A DNA stretch of 64,000 nt from Siphonodentalium dalli (lineage: Eukaryota; Mollusca; Scaphopoda; Gadilida; Siphonodentaliidae). Location of the stretch: assembly GCA_032622095.1 (NCBI GenBank), contig CP136069.1, positions 200,804,690 to 200,868,689 on the forward strand. Direction: 5' to 3'. Below are positions 35,683 to 47,870 of this stretch, piece after piece (the first letter of the stretch is position 1; every line of letters begins with the position of its first letter). The position numbers were made by a program, and so were the translations under genes. The notes under the pieces were generated by a model. The model saw only the letters and a list, made by a program, of their open reading frames with translations, was not told the origin of the DNA and ran no database searches.

Positions 35683-37571
35683 TGTCGGTTGAAATATGAA
35701 AAGTTCATCAAACGTACTGAATACATTAACGATGTGGCTTTATCAATATAATTCGATGGTAAGATGTTCAATATTGACGAGAATATTGTATTTATATCCG
35801 TTTACATTCCACTAGAAAATTATAGTTATTGGAAAACAAATGATAAGAAAGAACTTGTTTTCACTAACATTGAAGATGCATATATCGCTAGTTTGGAGCC
35901 TAATTAGTTAGTTATTATGGGAGGTGATTTCAATAATTTGTTATGGGAGGTGATTTCAACGCACGCATGCACATGTGAACGACCGGACTATGTTGCACAG
36001 GACGAAGATTCTCATGTCACACTTTCTGTAAACTATATTTTAGATTCAGTTAGAGATAGATTAAGCTTAGATAAACATTGTAACGGTTATGGAAAGCAGC
36101 TCCTATCGATTTGCCAATCGACCGGAATGAGAATATTGAATGGAAGGAAATTTGGTGATTTGCTTGGAAATTTCACGAGTTGCCATTACAATGGAACTTC
36201 GTGTAGCGTCGTTGATTACATACTTATTAAAGAGCGCTATTTGTCTGATATAAGCTATTTTTGTGTCAAATCACAAACATAATATTCAGATCATTGCCAG
36301 CTGGTAATGCACATGAAATTCAGTAAAATTGTCCGAGTAAAAAGCGACTAAAATATAAGTATAACGTGTGTTCAACACAGACGAAATGGTACACAGAAAG
36401 TAGCGAAACAGCAAAGCAAGCTGTTTTTCAACCGCACGTGCGAAGTAAACTTATGAAGATCCCACAGATACGGAAATGGCGATTCGAGGTTTAAATGAAA
36501 TACTCCAGTTAATAAATAATGCATCGACACAAGTATTTTCCCTTAATAAACACAGGTGCAGACGGAAATGTCTATGGTTTGATGATGAATGCAAAAAGCT
36601 TAAAAAGAAATGGAAAATTGAGGAAATGGAAAGAAAACCACATGATAGATCTCTGACATTGAAATTTTTCACAGCAAAAAAAGCATATAAACCAGTATAA
36701 ACGGGAGACAAATAGAAAATCTCGCATTTTCCACCAAAATATTGTTGACGAGCTATCAAATCTCGAAATTAGTGACCCCTCGAAATATTGGAGAATCGTG
36801 AATAATATGCGACCAAAGAAGGAAAACTCTAATAACTTAGACCCGGATGAAACAATCGATTTTTTAGATAAACTGCTATGTCCGAAAATCGAATCATTTA
36901 AAAAACAATTAAAATCCGTGAAGCAAAGTACCGTTGTGACAAATTTCAACCATGATGATATAACTAAATGAGAAATATTAGATAACCTGTATCAACTTAA
37001 AAATAACAAAGCCAGTGGACCAGATAACATTTCAAATGAATTATTAAAATCAGTAATTACATTTATGTTGGACGAGGTCACAAAATTGTTCAACACATTT
37101 TTACACTCAGGTCATTACCCTGTATGCTAGAGTCAACAATCAAAACCCTATATAAGAAGGGCAATAGACATGACCCTAACAATTATAGACCTATTGCTTT
37201 AAGTAGTAATTTTGGTAAGTTATTCAAAAAAGTTATAAACACACGAATAAACTCTTATCTTGAAGTAAATGACTTAATTAGTGACAAGCAATTCGGATTT
37301 AGAAAAAATCGGAGTACAATTGATAGCGCTTTTATATTGCGAACTATCGTTAATAGGTATAACAAAACAAAAAAACTATATATGCAGCTTTTGTTGATTT
37401 TCAGAAAGTATTTGATTCAGTTGATAGATCATTGTTATTCGAAAAATTGCAACGTTAAGGAATTACTGGTCAGATATATGACGCGTTATCTTCTCTTTAC
37501 AAATCAAGCCACTATTCTGTTAAAACAACGACGGGAGTTGGTCCCCCCATATTGTCTGCAAGAGGTGTCCG
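35683..37571 (+). pseudogene. non-LTR retrotransposon (LINE) remnant, endonuclease and RT
   Basis: Plus-strand remnant read across several frames. An exonuclease-endonuclease-phosphatase domain is recognisable from IVFISVYIP (about 35791) to the GGDFN motif (about 35921) and later TSCSVVDYI (about 36199-36225). A 19-bp stretch encoding the GGDFN region is duplicated there and breaks the frame. The linker (about 36550-36960) leads to the reverse transcriptase: NNKASGPDNISNELLKS (about 37006), NNYRPIALSSNFGKLFKKVI (37172), FRKNRSTIDSAF, then in another frame FVDFQKVFDSVDRSL (about 37390) and GVRQGCSL (about 37560). It stops before the YADD active site. In-frame stops and frameshifts make it dead. 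A CR1/Jockey-like clade seems likely but is not proven. Confidence 0.85.
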
Positions 37572-39300
37572 TCAAGGCTGTTCTCTACCCCCTCATTGTG
37601 TGGACGTACACATACGTTGTTCATTGTCTGTTTTACGATGAGAAACAAACATATTCCCATATCATATACGTGAAAATGACTTTCCCATTCAGTCTGGTTT
37701 GGCGATACCTTCCGGTTTGGCGATACCACGTAAACGGAGGTGTTGAAGCGTTCAACGTTTTAATTTTGACACCAAAACGATGCTACTGCATGACCAGATA
37801 TGCTATACACATAGTTTGCAGTCCTAAACTTATATTGCTATATCAGTAAAATTTTATAACTTATTTTGATGTAGATCATGCCACAAAGCTCTACTCTGGT
37901 TTCGCCCATAAATTCCCATAATATTCCACCAGTTCAAAACTTGGGAATTTTTTGATTTTATGAATGACGGGAAATGTATGACATTGCAAAAAAAAAAAAT
38001 CAAGGCATGCAATATATTTCTTTATTAAAAGCTGTCCCTATGCATGGTTGCCCACTACCAACAGTTCGTATGCCGTTTCTGGTGTGCACTCATAAGTCAC
38101 AAGCAAATTGTCTTTACTTGACTGACACCTTGGTCCAGGATTGACTCGATTATGGAGCCTTTATTCAGCGTCAGAGGGGCATGCGACCCCTTTGTGCAAT
38201 TGAGGCCTGCGACACCTTTGCGTATAGTTTTATCATTTGAACATTTTAATTTAAAAAACAAATTTAATTAAATTTAAAACAAACAAATATTAATGTAAAT
38301 TTGTTTCTTGTTAGATTCAACTCCTTACTCAATTTAACAACACAATTTATTATTTAAAAAAAATTTAAATTGTACTTATTTTTAAATCAACATTTTAAAA
38401 AGCTAACGCCGTTATACCATCCGATTCACCACACCTAATTTGGGTGAAATGCGTCCAGGGATATGGCAGAACAGTTACGAACAGAAAAACGGACATACAG
38501 ATATATAGACAGCTCCTATACAGATGTAAATATACCAAATTTGTCTTTGCGGGTAAGGCATCTTGCAGAAAATCTATCACAAAAAGTGATGAACAGCGCG
38601 GAAAATCGTGTTGAGAGATATGCCCTTTGTCAGATTAATTTAAACCAAGAATGAGATCGGATTAATGGTCCATCAGCGATACTTGTTTCTCAATGAATAA
38701 ATCCAATGCGCGTGCACGCGTTCACGATAATTTATGACGTGCTAATAAGTGATTTAACAGCCTGTCATTTGGTCCGATTGGTAAGAGGGTAGTTTTATTG
38801 CATGCTCATATCACCGAATCGAGTTGTCAATTAGCTGGCAACTGAACGACAAACAAAAAAACGCACCCTTACACCCGATTTGGCTGGACCAGGTTTAAAC
38901 TCAGATGACGAATCCGGCCTTTGAGTTGCACAATTTTTTCATTCAGTTTCAATAGTGCGCGAATTTAAGTAAGCTACATCTATCTCAGAAACTATCCAGC
39001 ATTGAGAAGTTCACCGCCGTACAAACATAATTATATTGGCGATCTGGTGGGAGTTACAACATAGTGGGCATAACGGTTACTATGGCGTTGGTGCTTACGC
39101 ATATACCTGAAAAACAGTTTCGATCTGAAGCTGCATGGCTGGAAAAGACGGCGAACCAGAGTTCAGTAAGAATGGAATTGTGTCGACCTTTAACGTTAAC
39201 ATTCGACCGCAAAGGATTAGAACTGATGCACGTCTCACCTCGTTAAATGCGTCATGGCCTGACGTTTTCGTGTTGACATATATTGGTAGATGTACTTCAA
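37572..39300. other. unassigned DNA after the LINE remnant
   Basis: Includes TCTGGTTTGGCGATACC with a short local duplication at 37690-37725, an A-run at 37987-37999, and a very AT-rich stretch (38225-38400). Frames at 38463 and 39135 start with ATG but have no recognisable motif, and the latter ends in a tandem repeat. Confidence 0.35.
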
Positions 39301-39342
39301 GGGGACACCAAACATTAATAGACGATTGCTGTCCAGACAAAT

Positions 39343-39667
39343 TACAAGGCCAACCAGTCTATATTTCGTTACAAGGCCAACCAGTCTATATTTCGCTACT
39401 CGACTTAGCTATTATCCCTTTACCATAGGTCGCCTTGCATATATAAGAGAATGCATTGGCCTAAACAAAATCTTTTTTTAACACTTTTTACCATTTTTTA
39501 TTACATTCTTTAACAATTTTATAATTTTTAATGTGTTAAGCCAATGCATTCTCTTATATATGCGAGGCGACCTATGGTCGACTCGCATATATAAGAGAAT
39601 GCATTGGCACAGGGCCGTTACAAATTACAAATTACAAGGCCAACTAGTCTATATTTCGCTACTCGAC
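39343..39667. repeat. ACAAGGCCAACCAGTCTATA repeat split by a hairpin element
   Basis: Two units (ACAAGGCCAACCAGTCTATA plus TTTCG) lie at 39343-39410. A third, with ACAAATTACAAGGCCAACTA and the same CTACTCGACTTA tail, begins near 39620. The truncated family A element sits between the second and third units. Confidence 0.8.
39415..39619 (-). mobile_element. truncated family A hairpin element, copy 8
   Basis: Left TIR CCCTTTACC is fused directly to CATAGGTCGCC of the first hairpin (junction shares ACC), deleting one arm. The second hairpin is intact. The right end stops at GGGCCGTT without TIR or TTAA. Now not mobile by its own ends. Confidence 0.85.
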
Positions 39668-41173
39668 TTAGGGTTTGTGCTAGGGTTATGCATACGGTTA
39701 GGTTTGGGTTTAGGATTAGTGTTGGTGTTGCAGTTAAAATACAAGAAAACTACACAATCTAGGTGTCACTAGCCGATTTTTTATTTCGGTACATCATCTG
39801 TATGTCGAACCTCGTCCAACGGACTCTAAATAGCATTCTAAAATTGTTGGGATGAACTGGTGTAGTATCATGTTACTTATTTATATGATACCACATTAAT
39901 ACTTAAATTGACAATTTGAAGCGTGACACAACATCAGATGGAAATTACACACACATAGGTAGCAATTGTTCCGATTAGGTTAGACACGAGACGGGGAAGG
40001 TAAATTTTAAAGACACAATAATGCCACTTAAGCTATTCGGATGGATTCAGCCTTTAAATCAACATATAATTCAGATAGGGATACGTTGGTAGGTCGATTC
40101 GTGTGGCTGACCAATCAGCTCAATAATATAGACTAATACCATAATCGATCGGCGACTTCCGAATTTCCACGTTGTTCATGATTTACGAATGTGTTCACGG
40201 ATGTCAAATATAGCAGTAAACAACTCTGTGTTACCATGGACTCTCACATACCACATCAAGTTGTTGCGATAACATATAATTTGGGTTCCATGTTGGGCCA
40301 ACTTATCACTGTGTAGACAATTATTAGTTTATCGTTAACAATTATATCATGTTCTATGTGTTAATAGAGTAAATTGTAACACAATATCATTTCTCATGTT
40401 ACACATACAGTGGCTGAGATTAGAGTATCATTCATTCATTCACAAACCGTTCTCTCTAGATAAACACAGTATAGGGTAACTCGAAAATGGCATTGGACCA
40501 TCTTTTAGGAAAAACACCCAGGGTGGTGCAATTTCATGACAAATGTTAGTAAGACTCGATACATATCTTGGTTGAGATATATGCCTGGGTTGACGAAAGG
40601 CTATATACGGACGGAATGATGGATATTTCCTAGAATTTGAGCAAGTTTCCACTACATTTATTAGGGTTTATCCAAATTTGTGATACTGGAAATTTCTAGC
40701 AATTTGAACAAAATACCAGTGATTTTTTTGAATATATACGATGGAAATATGTTGTAAATGACTAAATTTCTGGTAATTTAGAAACTTTTAAATTCCATGG
40801 AAATTCTGACCTTTCCCACGGAAATGCAATGCAAATATGCAAGTGTATTTAGGTTGTTAATTCAGTGAAATGCCAAATTTATTGGTGTTAATTTGGAATT
40901 GATTGCATTGGGAAATTAAAAAATGCATGGAGTGTAATGTAGGGTAACTAAAGAAAGGAACATTAAAACGCGATATAACTGTGGGTTGATATATGTGGCT
41001 GTATTGATGGACAGCTAGCTATAGGCAGACGGAATGATGAATGGGTAGGTGGAGAGGGGGGCAGAGTCAATCCAGTGAAAAAACATCCTTCTTTCAAATG
41101 TGGGTTATTAAGCAGAAGGTACTGACATGCACGACATCGTTAAGCAGCTTATTCTTTGTATTTCCCTTCAACG
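39668..41173. other. unassigned intergenic DNA
   Basis: 39665-39730 has degenerate TTAGGG/TTTGGG phrases. 40460-40640 and 40930-41040 share short phrases (AGGGTAACT, CGGACGGAATGATGGA / CAGACGGAATGATGAA), suggesting a diverged duplication. No gene. Confidence 0.4.
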
Positions 41174-41249
41174 AACTCCTTATTTTCGGCGACATTGATA
41201 TAATTGACCGATTAACTCCTTATTTTCGGCGACATTGATATAATTGACT
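41174..41249. repeat. two-copy 41-bp direct repeat
   Basis: AACTCCTTATTTTCGGCGAC plus ATTGATATAATTGAC occurs twice back to back. Confidence 0.9.
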
Positions 41250-41790
41250 GATATTGATGGCGTCCGGGGAACCAAGATCCTTTGTATCCATTCATAACAT
41301 ATTCACATATTTGACACCCTGAGTATCATTAATGACTACCTGCATTCCGCTCACGAATGACGACGGTGGAATAAAGCACGCTGGATTGATGGGCAGCTGA
41401 CGTTGATAATATGATAATCCTGGGTTAATGGATTATATTGCGTTTCAATATGAGTCGTCGTATATTAACCAATATGGTTTGGTCACATTAACTAGCGTTT
41501 TATATGTCTCTCTATCGTTTCGCCTCACTGTTGGATTGAGATGACAGTACACTCATTGAATACACACCGGCTCGTTGTTTATGACGTCGTGTGTACTTTG
41601 CGCCCCGCTTATACTGAATGGTCATCTGTTTGCGGATGATTCCACGTAATAAAGCCCACGCAGATTGTTGCCATTCATCGGAAAGCTCTCGGGTTTAACG
41701 GAGTTGATTACTTATAGGGCATTACTGTAACTTTCGGCCCTAAAAAAAAAATATAGAAACCTGCCTGCCTGCTTTTACCGTTTCAGTGCC
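41250..41790. other. unassigned intergenic DNA
   Basis: No repeat or gene recognised apart from a short A-run near 41735. Confidence 0.35.
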
Positions 41791-42030
41791 ATAAAATAAA
41801 AAAACATCAATTACCCTGCAGGGAGCCCCACACATATATAGAAGCATATAGAAGAGTGTCGTCTGCTCATGTTTGTCTGGGGCTCTGTATGGGTGAAATT
41901 ATAAAATTGTTAAAGAATACAAGAAAAATTTATTAAAATTGTAAAAAATTGTTAGGCCAATGCATCCTCTTATATATGCGAGGCGACCTATGGTCGACCC
42001 GCATATATAAGAGAATGCATTGGCACAGGG
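41791..42030 (-). mobile_element. family B hairpin element fragment
   Basis: Carries the central segment in reverse (GGGAGCCCCACACATATATA ... TGTCTGGGGCTCTGTATG) and one hairpin with two arm changes (CATCCTC, GACCCGC). The other hairpin and both outer TIRs are missing. Confidence 0.8.
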
Positions 42031-42900
42031 CTCTTATTACTGTCGACGGTACCATACCGTTTCATCAGTTGTGCGGTGAATCCCTGCAAAGTGTCTAAGT
42101 CAAAATTGTTCGTGATTCCAAGTTCATGCCGTCAACATTCAATAGCATATTTATCGGCGACCAAATTATATATGGGAGTGACTCCACACATTATGACTGA
42201 ATCTGACTCTGCTGATATTTAATATGTATTAATAATTGTTGTTATTCAGTACAATGATCATATTCATTCTGGGCAATGCATTCCGGATCCGTCTTATCTT
42301 TCGCCCGTAATTAAATTACGTTAGTCTGAAGTACCGGTATCTTTATCACTCACGAATTTTCGTTTGTCATTTGCCTATTTCATCGGGCGCTGTACAAACT
42401 ATTGTTTTTTTTTTTTTTTAAATGTGACCTATACAGTTGTGGACGGTTGTTAAGACGGTCTGACTTCGGTTCCTTTGTGAACCGGGCAAGTTGTAAATCT
42501 GCAAAAAACGGCTTAGTCATTGATATTTGCCAGTACATTGTGACAACTGGGTTGTCTTCGAGGCGGCATAATATGTATCTCTGTTTGTATTAGCATTCAT
42601 TCACCGATGTCTGTTTATTGCAATAAAAAAAAATCAAACAAAAATCCGCTTACCATGTAAAATAAAATTACTAATACTTAATTAAAAATATCACATCTAA
42701 GGCATCGAGAAAAACCACAACAACTTCCACAGGTAATACGCCGATAACGGCAGGAAAATCTCGTAATTGTGATCGGACTTCACTATCTACCGCTGAGTGT
42801 GACGGAAGCATGCACTATGATTGGAGACCATCATTGGCATTTCTCAACGAGGACATAAACTAATAAATATCGATACCTGGTCATCAAAACCTCATATCGG
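42031..42900. other. unassigned intergenic DNA
   Basis: T-run at 42403-42419; otherwise no feature recognised. Confidence 0.35.
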
Positions 42901-43760
42901 CGGGCTCATGGGTCCGCTGTAATTTGTGTCTGGTATAAAGTGAATTTTTGCCGATATTTATGTTAAGTTTGTGAGAGAAAAATCCAATAGTTCTGGTAAT
43001 GTCAGTGGTGATAATAGTAACAATTAACCATGGTGCATCAGACATGTTATTATTCAATGTATAGAAGGCCGAGTAGCCAATGTTATACATCAGCCACAAC
43101 TTGCTAGCGGTTGCAGGACACGCTGGGTCAATATCTATAATTTTCCATATTTTGGCGGCACTTTTTGCAACCATTTTGAGCCAAAGTAACATTATTGGTT
43201 CCAAGTAGTTGGAATGCTCATATATTATGGTCTACCTCACTTATTCCAAAGTTCTGCTCATTTTTTGTTCAAATATGACTAGAATCCCAATTGTGACTTT
43301 TTCTGGGTTTTTTAAATCGTGTTCTGTAAAATCGAATTTTTGAGAGACGGGAAGGGGCGTCTAGGACCGCAATAATTGGATATTTCATTCCTTCAATGAT
43401 CAATTATTATACAAAATACAAATAAAGTCGCATTTCTCAACCAGTTCTCAACCAGTTCTCAACCAGTTCCAAACAGCATAAACTGATGTAGAAGATATTA
43501 GTGAAAAAAAAACCCGTCATATTTTCAAATTCTGGCGGCCATTTTAAATTGGCGACCATCGTGGATGGGAGTTCAAATTTTACCATATAAAGGTGACACT
43601 CTGTCTTAGCTTCATGAACATACTGTTTATACATTTGACTAGCTTTTACCGCTATAATTTGCATCAAACTGAGGGCCTTGTCTGAAAAACGGCGGCCACG
43701 ATGGACGCCACCTTGTCTGAAGTCGACAGACTGTTTTTTCGTGTTAACATTGCTTAAAAG
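42901..43760. repeat. block with GGCGGCCAT phrases and a 12-bp tandem repeat
   Basis: TTTTGGCGGCACTTTTTGC, CTGGCGGCCATTTT, GGCGACCATCGTGGATGG and GGCGGCCACGATGGACGCC recur, similar in style to 59-61.8 kb. CAACCAGTTCT is repeated three times at 43438-43470. Confidence 0.45.
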
Positions 43761-45763
43761 TTAAAGGACACAATAAGGAACAAAATGAGTGGGGTAAAGT
43801 GAAATCCCGAAGGGGTGAGCGTGCAAGGGTACCCACATCAGCCCCGGACTATGGATATTTGTGACACTCACTCTGGAGTAGTAACATATTATTCATCTGG
43901 GCCCATTGATGTCACACCATCACGTAGTTTCACCAGTCACATGTTACTACTTATATCAATATAGTATAATATTATGCACAACATAAAATGAATTTTCTTG
44001 TCAGTCTAGTGTTTTAATAACCAATAGTCACACTACTATCAGAGACAGTTGATCACATTTGTTTCACGGGCACACTGATCTACATAATTATACGCGTTTT
44101 CAGATAGTGTGTCTTTATCACGGAAGAATACTATATATTGTTTTGAAAGTAGGCACCGTGACATTTTCTCCCACATGCAGTTTTGTTTACTGTCTCGAGG
44201 AAACAGGTTTAACTAGAGGTGTGACTGTCCCAATGGGACTAAGGATATATACATTAAGTTAATATAATAAAATAACAGATTCCCATTGCAAGTACACAAC
44301 CCTAACCCATATCCCTAATCCTAAAGCTATTGACCGGAAAATGTAGGAATAAAAGCTCGAAGTCGAAAAACAGAAAAGTTAATATTCCTTATACGTATGC
44401 GAAAATATTATATTAAACGTGACATATATGCCTTATAGGCCGGGTGTTTATTTTATTGTTCTCATTATTTTGTATTATGCATACACATGTCACGTAACTA
44501 AATGATATCTCTCTCCCAACCTCCACCATAACCTGGTCCTTTGCTTTAGCATTACTGACAATTTCAGTACAAAGATGAATAACTCTATGTATATATGCCT
44601 TATGTGCGTATCATTTCACTCATAGGTGATATTAGCGTAGATATATTTAGCTGTTAGTGTGCCAGCCAAAATCGTTAGGGTCATCATTTACAGCTATGAG
44701 TAAATGTTAGCCCAAATACCTGTCAAATTACCAATGGATTTGTAAACTTCATACAGTACCCTCTCCGTTATCACTGCGCTATGAGAGTAATCAAACCAGC
44801 CGAAATATATTGAAAGGAGCCAATTGAAACACATTAAAGTGTAAGCCAAGGCCGTCTCCAAATAAATGTTGTATACACTGATTGCTATGTCATGATTTCT
44901 CCATTATTTCTCAATGTATATGAATGTAATTTTGAATGTATATACGTCCGTGTTTGGATGTGGAATACATAAACGTTTTGAATTAAGACAAAATGACTAT
45001 ACCTCTGTTAAAATAATTCGTGGGTGATCTGATGCATGCATGAATGGGACTGATGAGGAAAAAGAGCGTGGTGAGACATGCCGAAAGCCAACCGAATATA
45101 GTATACTATTAACATTAAGCACCACAGTGGTGAGGCCATGTCGTTGGCCCCAATCAGAGTCAAAATACGATTTTGGATCAAGGGAAGCCACAAAATTCAA
45201 TTAACTCAGTGTTTTTCAATTTACAGTCTAAGAGAACTGGAGATTATCAGTGATATCCCACCAAGAGAAGGACGGCCGAATAAAATTTCTAAACAATATT
45301 GTACTATGGAAATGAAATTGCGTGGCTTAGTGATATCAAGGGGAGAAATCATGGGGTGATGATACCACTAACTTGGACGTGATTATTTTGATGGGCCAAA
45401 GAGGCATGATCGCCACCGGCAAAACATTGAGTAACACGGCACAATAAGAAGAGCGAGTGCCTGCCAATTCCAGGGCGAGTTCTGGTAAATTTAGAAGTAT
45501 AGTTCGGAATTTACCTGGTTTTGTAGCCTTTACAATCGGAATAAATGTAACGATAAAGAACCGCATGTCAGTGTAATAAAGGGGAACGATCACTTAGTGT
45601 TCTTCAGCCTGTCCCAACGCAACTGTGTGACCAGATCACCTCATGTTACGCAATACGCTAATATCAGAGGATAGACGAACCGCGTTAATTGCCGCAATCC
45701 AAATTTCACACATCGCTATATATATGACTAGAGCAGGTGTCGTCTCTTAGACTAACCTGCTGG
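43761..45763. other. unassigned intergenic DNA
   Basis: About 2 kb of AT-rich DNA with short frames only (the longest about 85 codons on minus at 45336-45593); no known motif. Confidence 0.35.
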
Positions 45764-46164
45764 TTAACCCTTTACCCAACAGAAGTGCCCTGTGCCAATG
45801 CATTATCTTATATATGCGAGTCGACCATAGGTCGCCTCGCATATATAAGAGAATGCATTGGCTTAACACATTAAAAATTATAAAATTGTTAAAGAATGTA
45901 AGAAAAAATGGTAAAAAGTGTTAAAAACAGATTTTTTTTTAGGCCAATGCATTCTCTTATATATGCGAGGCGCCCTATGGTCGACTCGCATATATAAGAG
46001 AATGCATTGGCACAGGGCATAACTGTAACTATCACAATGTGGTCAAGGAGCCGGTTCCAATGATATCCATATTTGTATGGTTCTATTGAGACAGACCGAA
46101 GATATTTTAGGCTGTTGAAGCTTTATTTGGCCGGTTTTGGCCGGTTTGTTGGGTAAAGGGTTAA
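45764..46164 (+). mobile_element. family A TTAA hairpin MITE, copy 9
   Basis: Complete, TTAA-flanked. The left hairpin has GCATTATCTTA, and the right core reads GCGCCCTATGG. Confidence 0.9.
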
Positions 46165-46248
46165 CTACAGAATCATAGCGAACATGGAGATTGAGGAGTT
46201 GGCTCATGTTGAGATAAGTCATGAACTTATGGACGAAAGGACACCAAC

Positions 46249-46508
46249 ATACATGAGGCCCCCACCCCACCCCCATGGAATACGGAATACCACTTAATAC
46301 AGAGGGTGGAATACGGAATACCAGTTAACAGCCATATGGAATACATACAAATATATGAAAACTTCATTTTGTGGAAGGTCGGCGTACGAATACCGGTATA
46401 TTTGGAATACCGAATACCTCCTAACAGAGGGGCCGGAATATGGCGTACCTCATAACAGGGCATGGAATACGGCGTACGAAAAGGGGGGGTGGGGGCCTCA
46501 TACATGCA
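46249..46508. mobile_element. small TIR element with GGAATACGG repeats
   Basis: Ends CATACATGAGGCCCCCAC and, inverted, CATGTATGAGGCCCCCAC, each followed by a C-rich tract. The interior is a degenerate array of GGAATACGGNNTACC phrases. No coding capacity; duplication at the target not resolved. Confidence 0.6.
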
Positions 46509-46984
46509 TCTCACTTCCCACCCAGGTGGTTCTAACCCATGCAAATTTCCGAGCTAAATCGGAGAGATATTTTAGATTTAGAGTTATTTTTGTTTAACCA
46601 CAAAAATGTGATATTTGCTCTTCAGATTCATGTACCTCCACCGAAGATATTGTTAAATATGTTTCACACCATAATCAAATCAACATTCCAGACCTACCAA
46701 TTTTTTGTTTGTTTCAAGGATTCCCCTACATATAACTCTGAAGACTGGGATCTGGCGGTCAATGATTGCAAAAGATTACACTAGCGACTCAAAATTGTGT
46801 GACTTACTATAATTTGGTTTTCTGCTTGGTTTTGTTGGTGAATCTGTAAGCACAAACGTGGGTACAGCTAAGAAACTAAGAAACCATGCAGGTTCCAGAA
46901 CATTTTCGGCACAGGTTTCTGATTAGATTCTGCTAGAGCTATCAATGAATATCACAATTGGTCCATTAACAAATCCATTTTCTA
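46509..46984. other. unassigned DNA
   Basis: No clear homology; it may include further 5' parts of the DIRS-like remnant that begins just after. Confidence 0.3.
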
Positions 46985-47490
46985 TAGACTTACATTTAAG
47001 TCCAATTGACATAGTACCCAAGTCGGAATCAGATAGATGGCGGATAATTCTGTATTGAGCTTTCCGCAGAAAACAATGTCAACGAGTTCATACCAAGTGA
47101 TTCTTACCTGGGTGAAAAAGTTGAATGCAAACTTCCTTATATGGATGAATTGGTGTTCTCATCAAAGAGAAATATCATGGCTGTATTACTATATAGGAAA
47201 GATTTAGCCTGGGCATATAACCATATTACAATAGGCCCAGGAGACTCCCATATTGTAGCGTTTCACTGGAAGAGTCATATATTCGTTGACAATGTGTTAA
47301 GGATGGGCTGCCGATCACCGGCACAACTATGTAAAATAGTAACATCGGCCGTAAAATTCATGATGCGCAAAAGAGGGTTTAATATATTATATTACTTAGA
47401 TGGATTACTCAGAGGATTTAATATATTATATTACTTAAATAGATTACTAGAGGATTTAATATATTATATTACTCAGATGATACGGCTAGT
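46985..47490 (+). pseudogene. DIRS-like retrotransposon reverse transcriptase fragment
   Basis: Translated motifs in order: PIDIVPKSESDRWRIILY (about 47003-47056) followed by a stop; then, in a shifted frame, NEFIPSDSYLGEKVE (about 47086) and PYMDELV. The open frame 47141-47521 has DLAWAYNHITIGPGD, FHWKSHIFVDNVLRMGCRS, a TSAVKFMMRKRG helix and ILYYLDGLL where the catalytic YLDD should be (second Asp is Gly). The arrangement DL..AY..I...P.D...., F....L.MG.RS, YLDD is that of tyrosine-recombinase (DIRS/Ngaro) reverse transcriptases. No recombinase or GAG frame was seen. Non-functional. Confidence 0.7.
47376..47488 (+). repeat. three-copy 36-39 bp repeat over the RT active-site segment
   Basis: GGNTTTAATATATTATATTA plus CTTAGATGGATTACT-like tail occurs three times, so the ILYYLD-encoding region of the DIRS-like remnant is tandemly triplicated. 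Confidence 0.85.
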
Positions 47491-47492
47491 TT

Positions 47493-47612
47493 TTAACCCT
47501 TTCATGACTGGAGCTTCCTGATTTTTTGCGAAAATCATGTGCCAATGCATTCTCTTATATACGCGAGTCGCCCATATGGCGCCTCGCATATATAAGATAA
47601 TGAATTGGCCTA
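47493..47612 (+). mobile_element. family C: TTAA-CCCTTTCATGACTGG end with single hairpin
   Basis: TTAA then CCCTTTCATGACTGGAGC and a small hairpin TGATTTTTTGCGAAAATCA, then one copy of the shared 69-bp palindrome with a private core (GAGTCGCCCATATGGCGCCTC) and two arm changes. No matching right end or second TTAA terminus was found. The start resembles a piggyBac-type terminus but differs from family A after CCCTTT. Confidence 0.6.
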
Positions 47613-47863
47613 ACAGTATTAACCGTTATTTTGTAAGACGGTATAATGCGTATAATGCCCTGTCTGAACTCTTATTAGACTGTGGTCTGGTGGAAACTCC
47701 CAAACAATAAGTGTCTACGCGACAGGTCATAATTTATATGGAAGTTGCATAATAACTGGTGTCTACGTGTTACTCCGAGTCAAATTGAAGAGATTCTGTA
47801 ACTAGCTGATTTGTGGTTGGAAAGATCTACAGCCGATCTACAGCCGATCTCAGAGAAATACTA
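47613..47863. other. unassigned DNA
   Basis: A duplicated CAGCCGATCTACAGCCGATC phrase at about 47830-47850; no gene. Confidence 0.4.
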
Positions 47864-47870
47864 CCTGTTT

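Noticed and set aside
39665-39730. Interstitial telomeric repeat
   Set aside because: Only scattered TTAGGG-like words (TTAGGGTTTG, TAGGGTTATG, GGTTTAGG); no run of two exact units.
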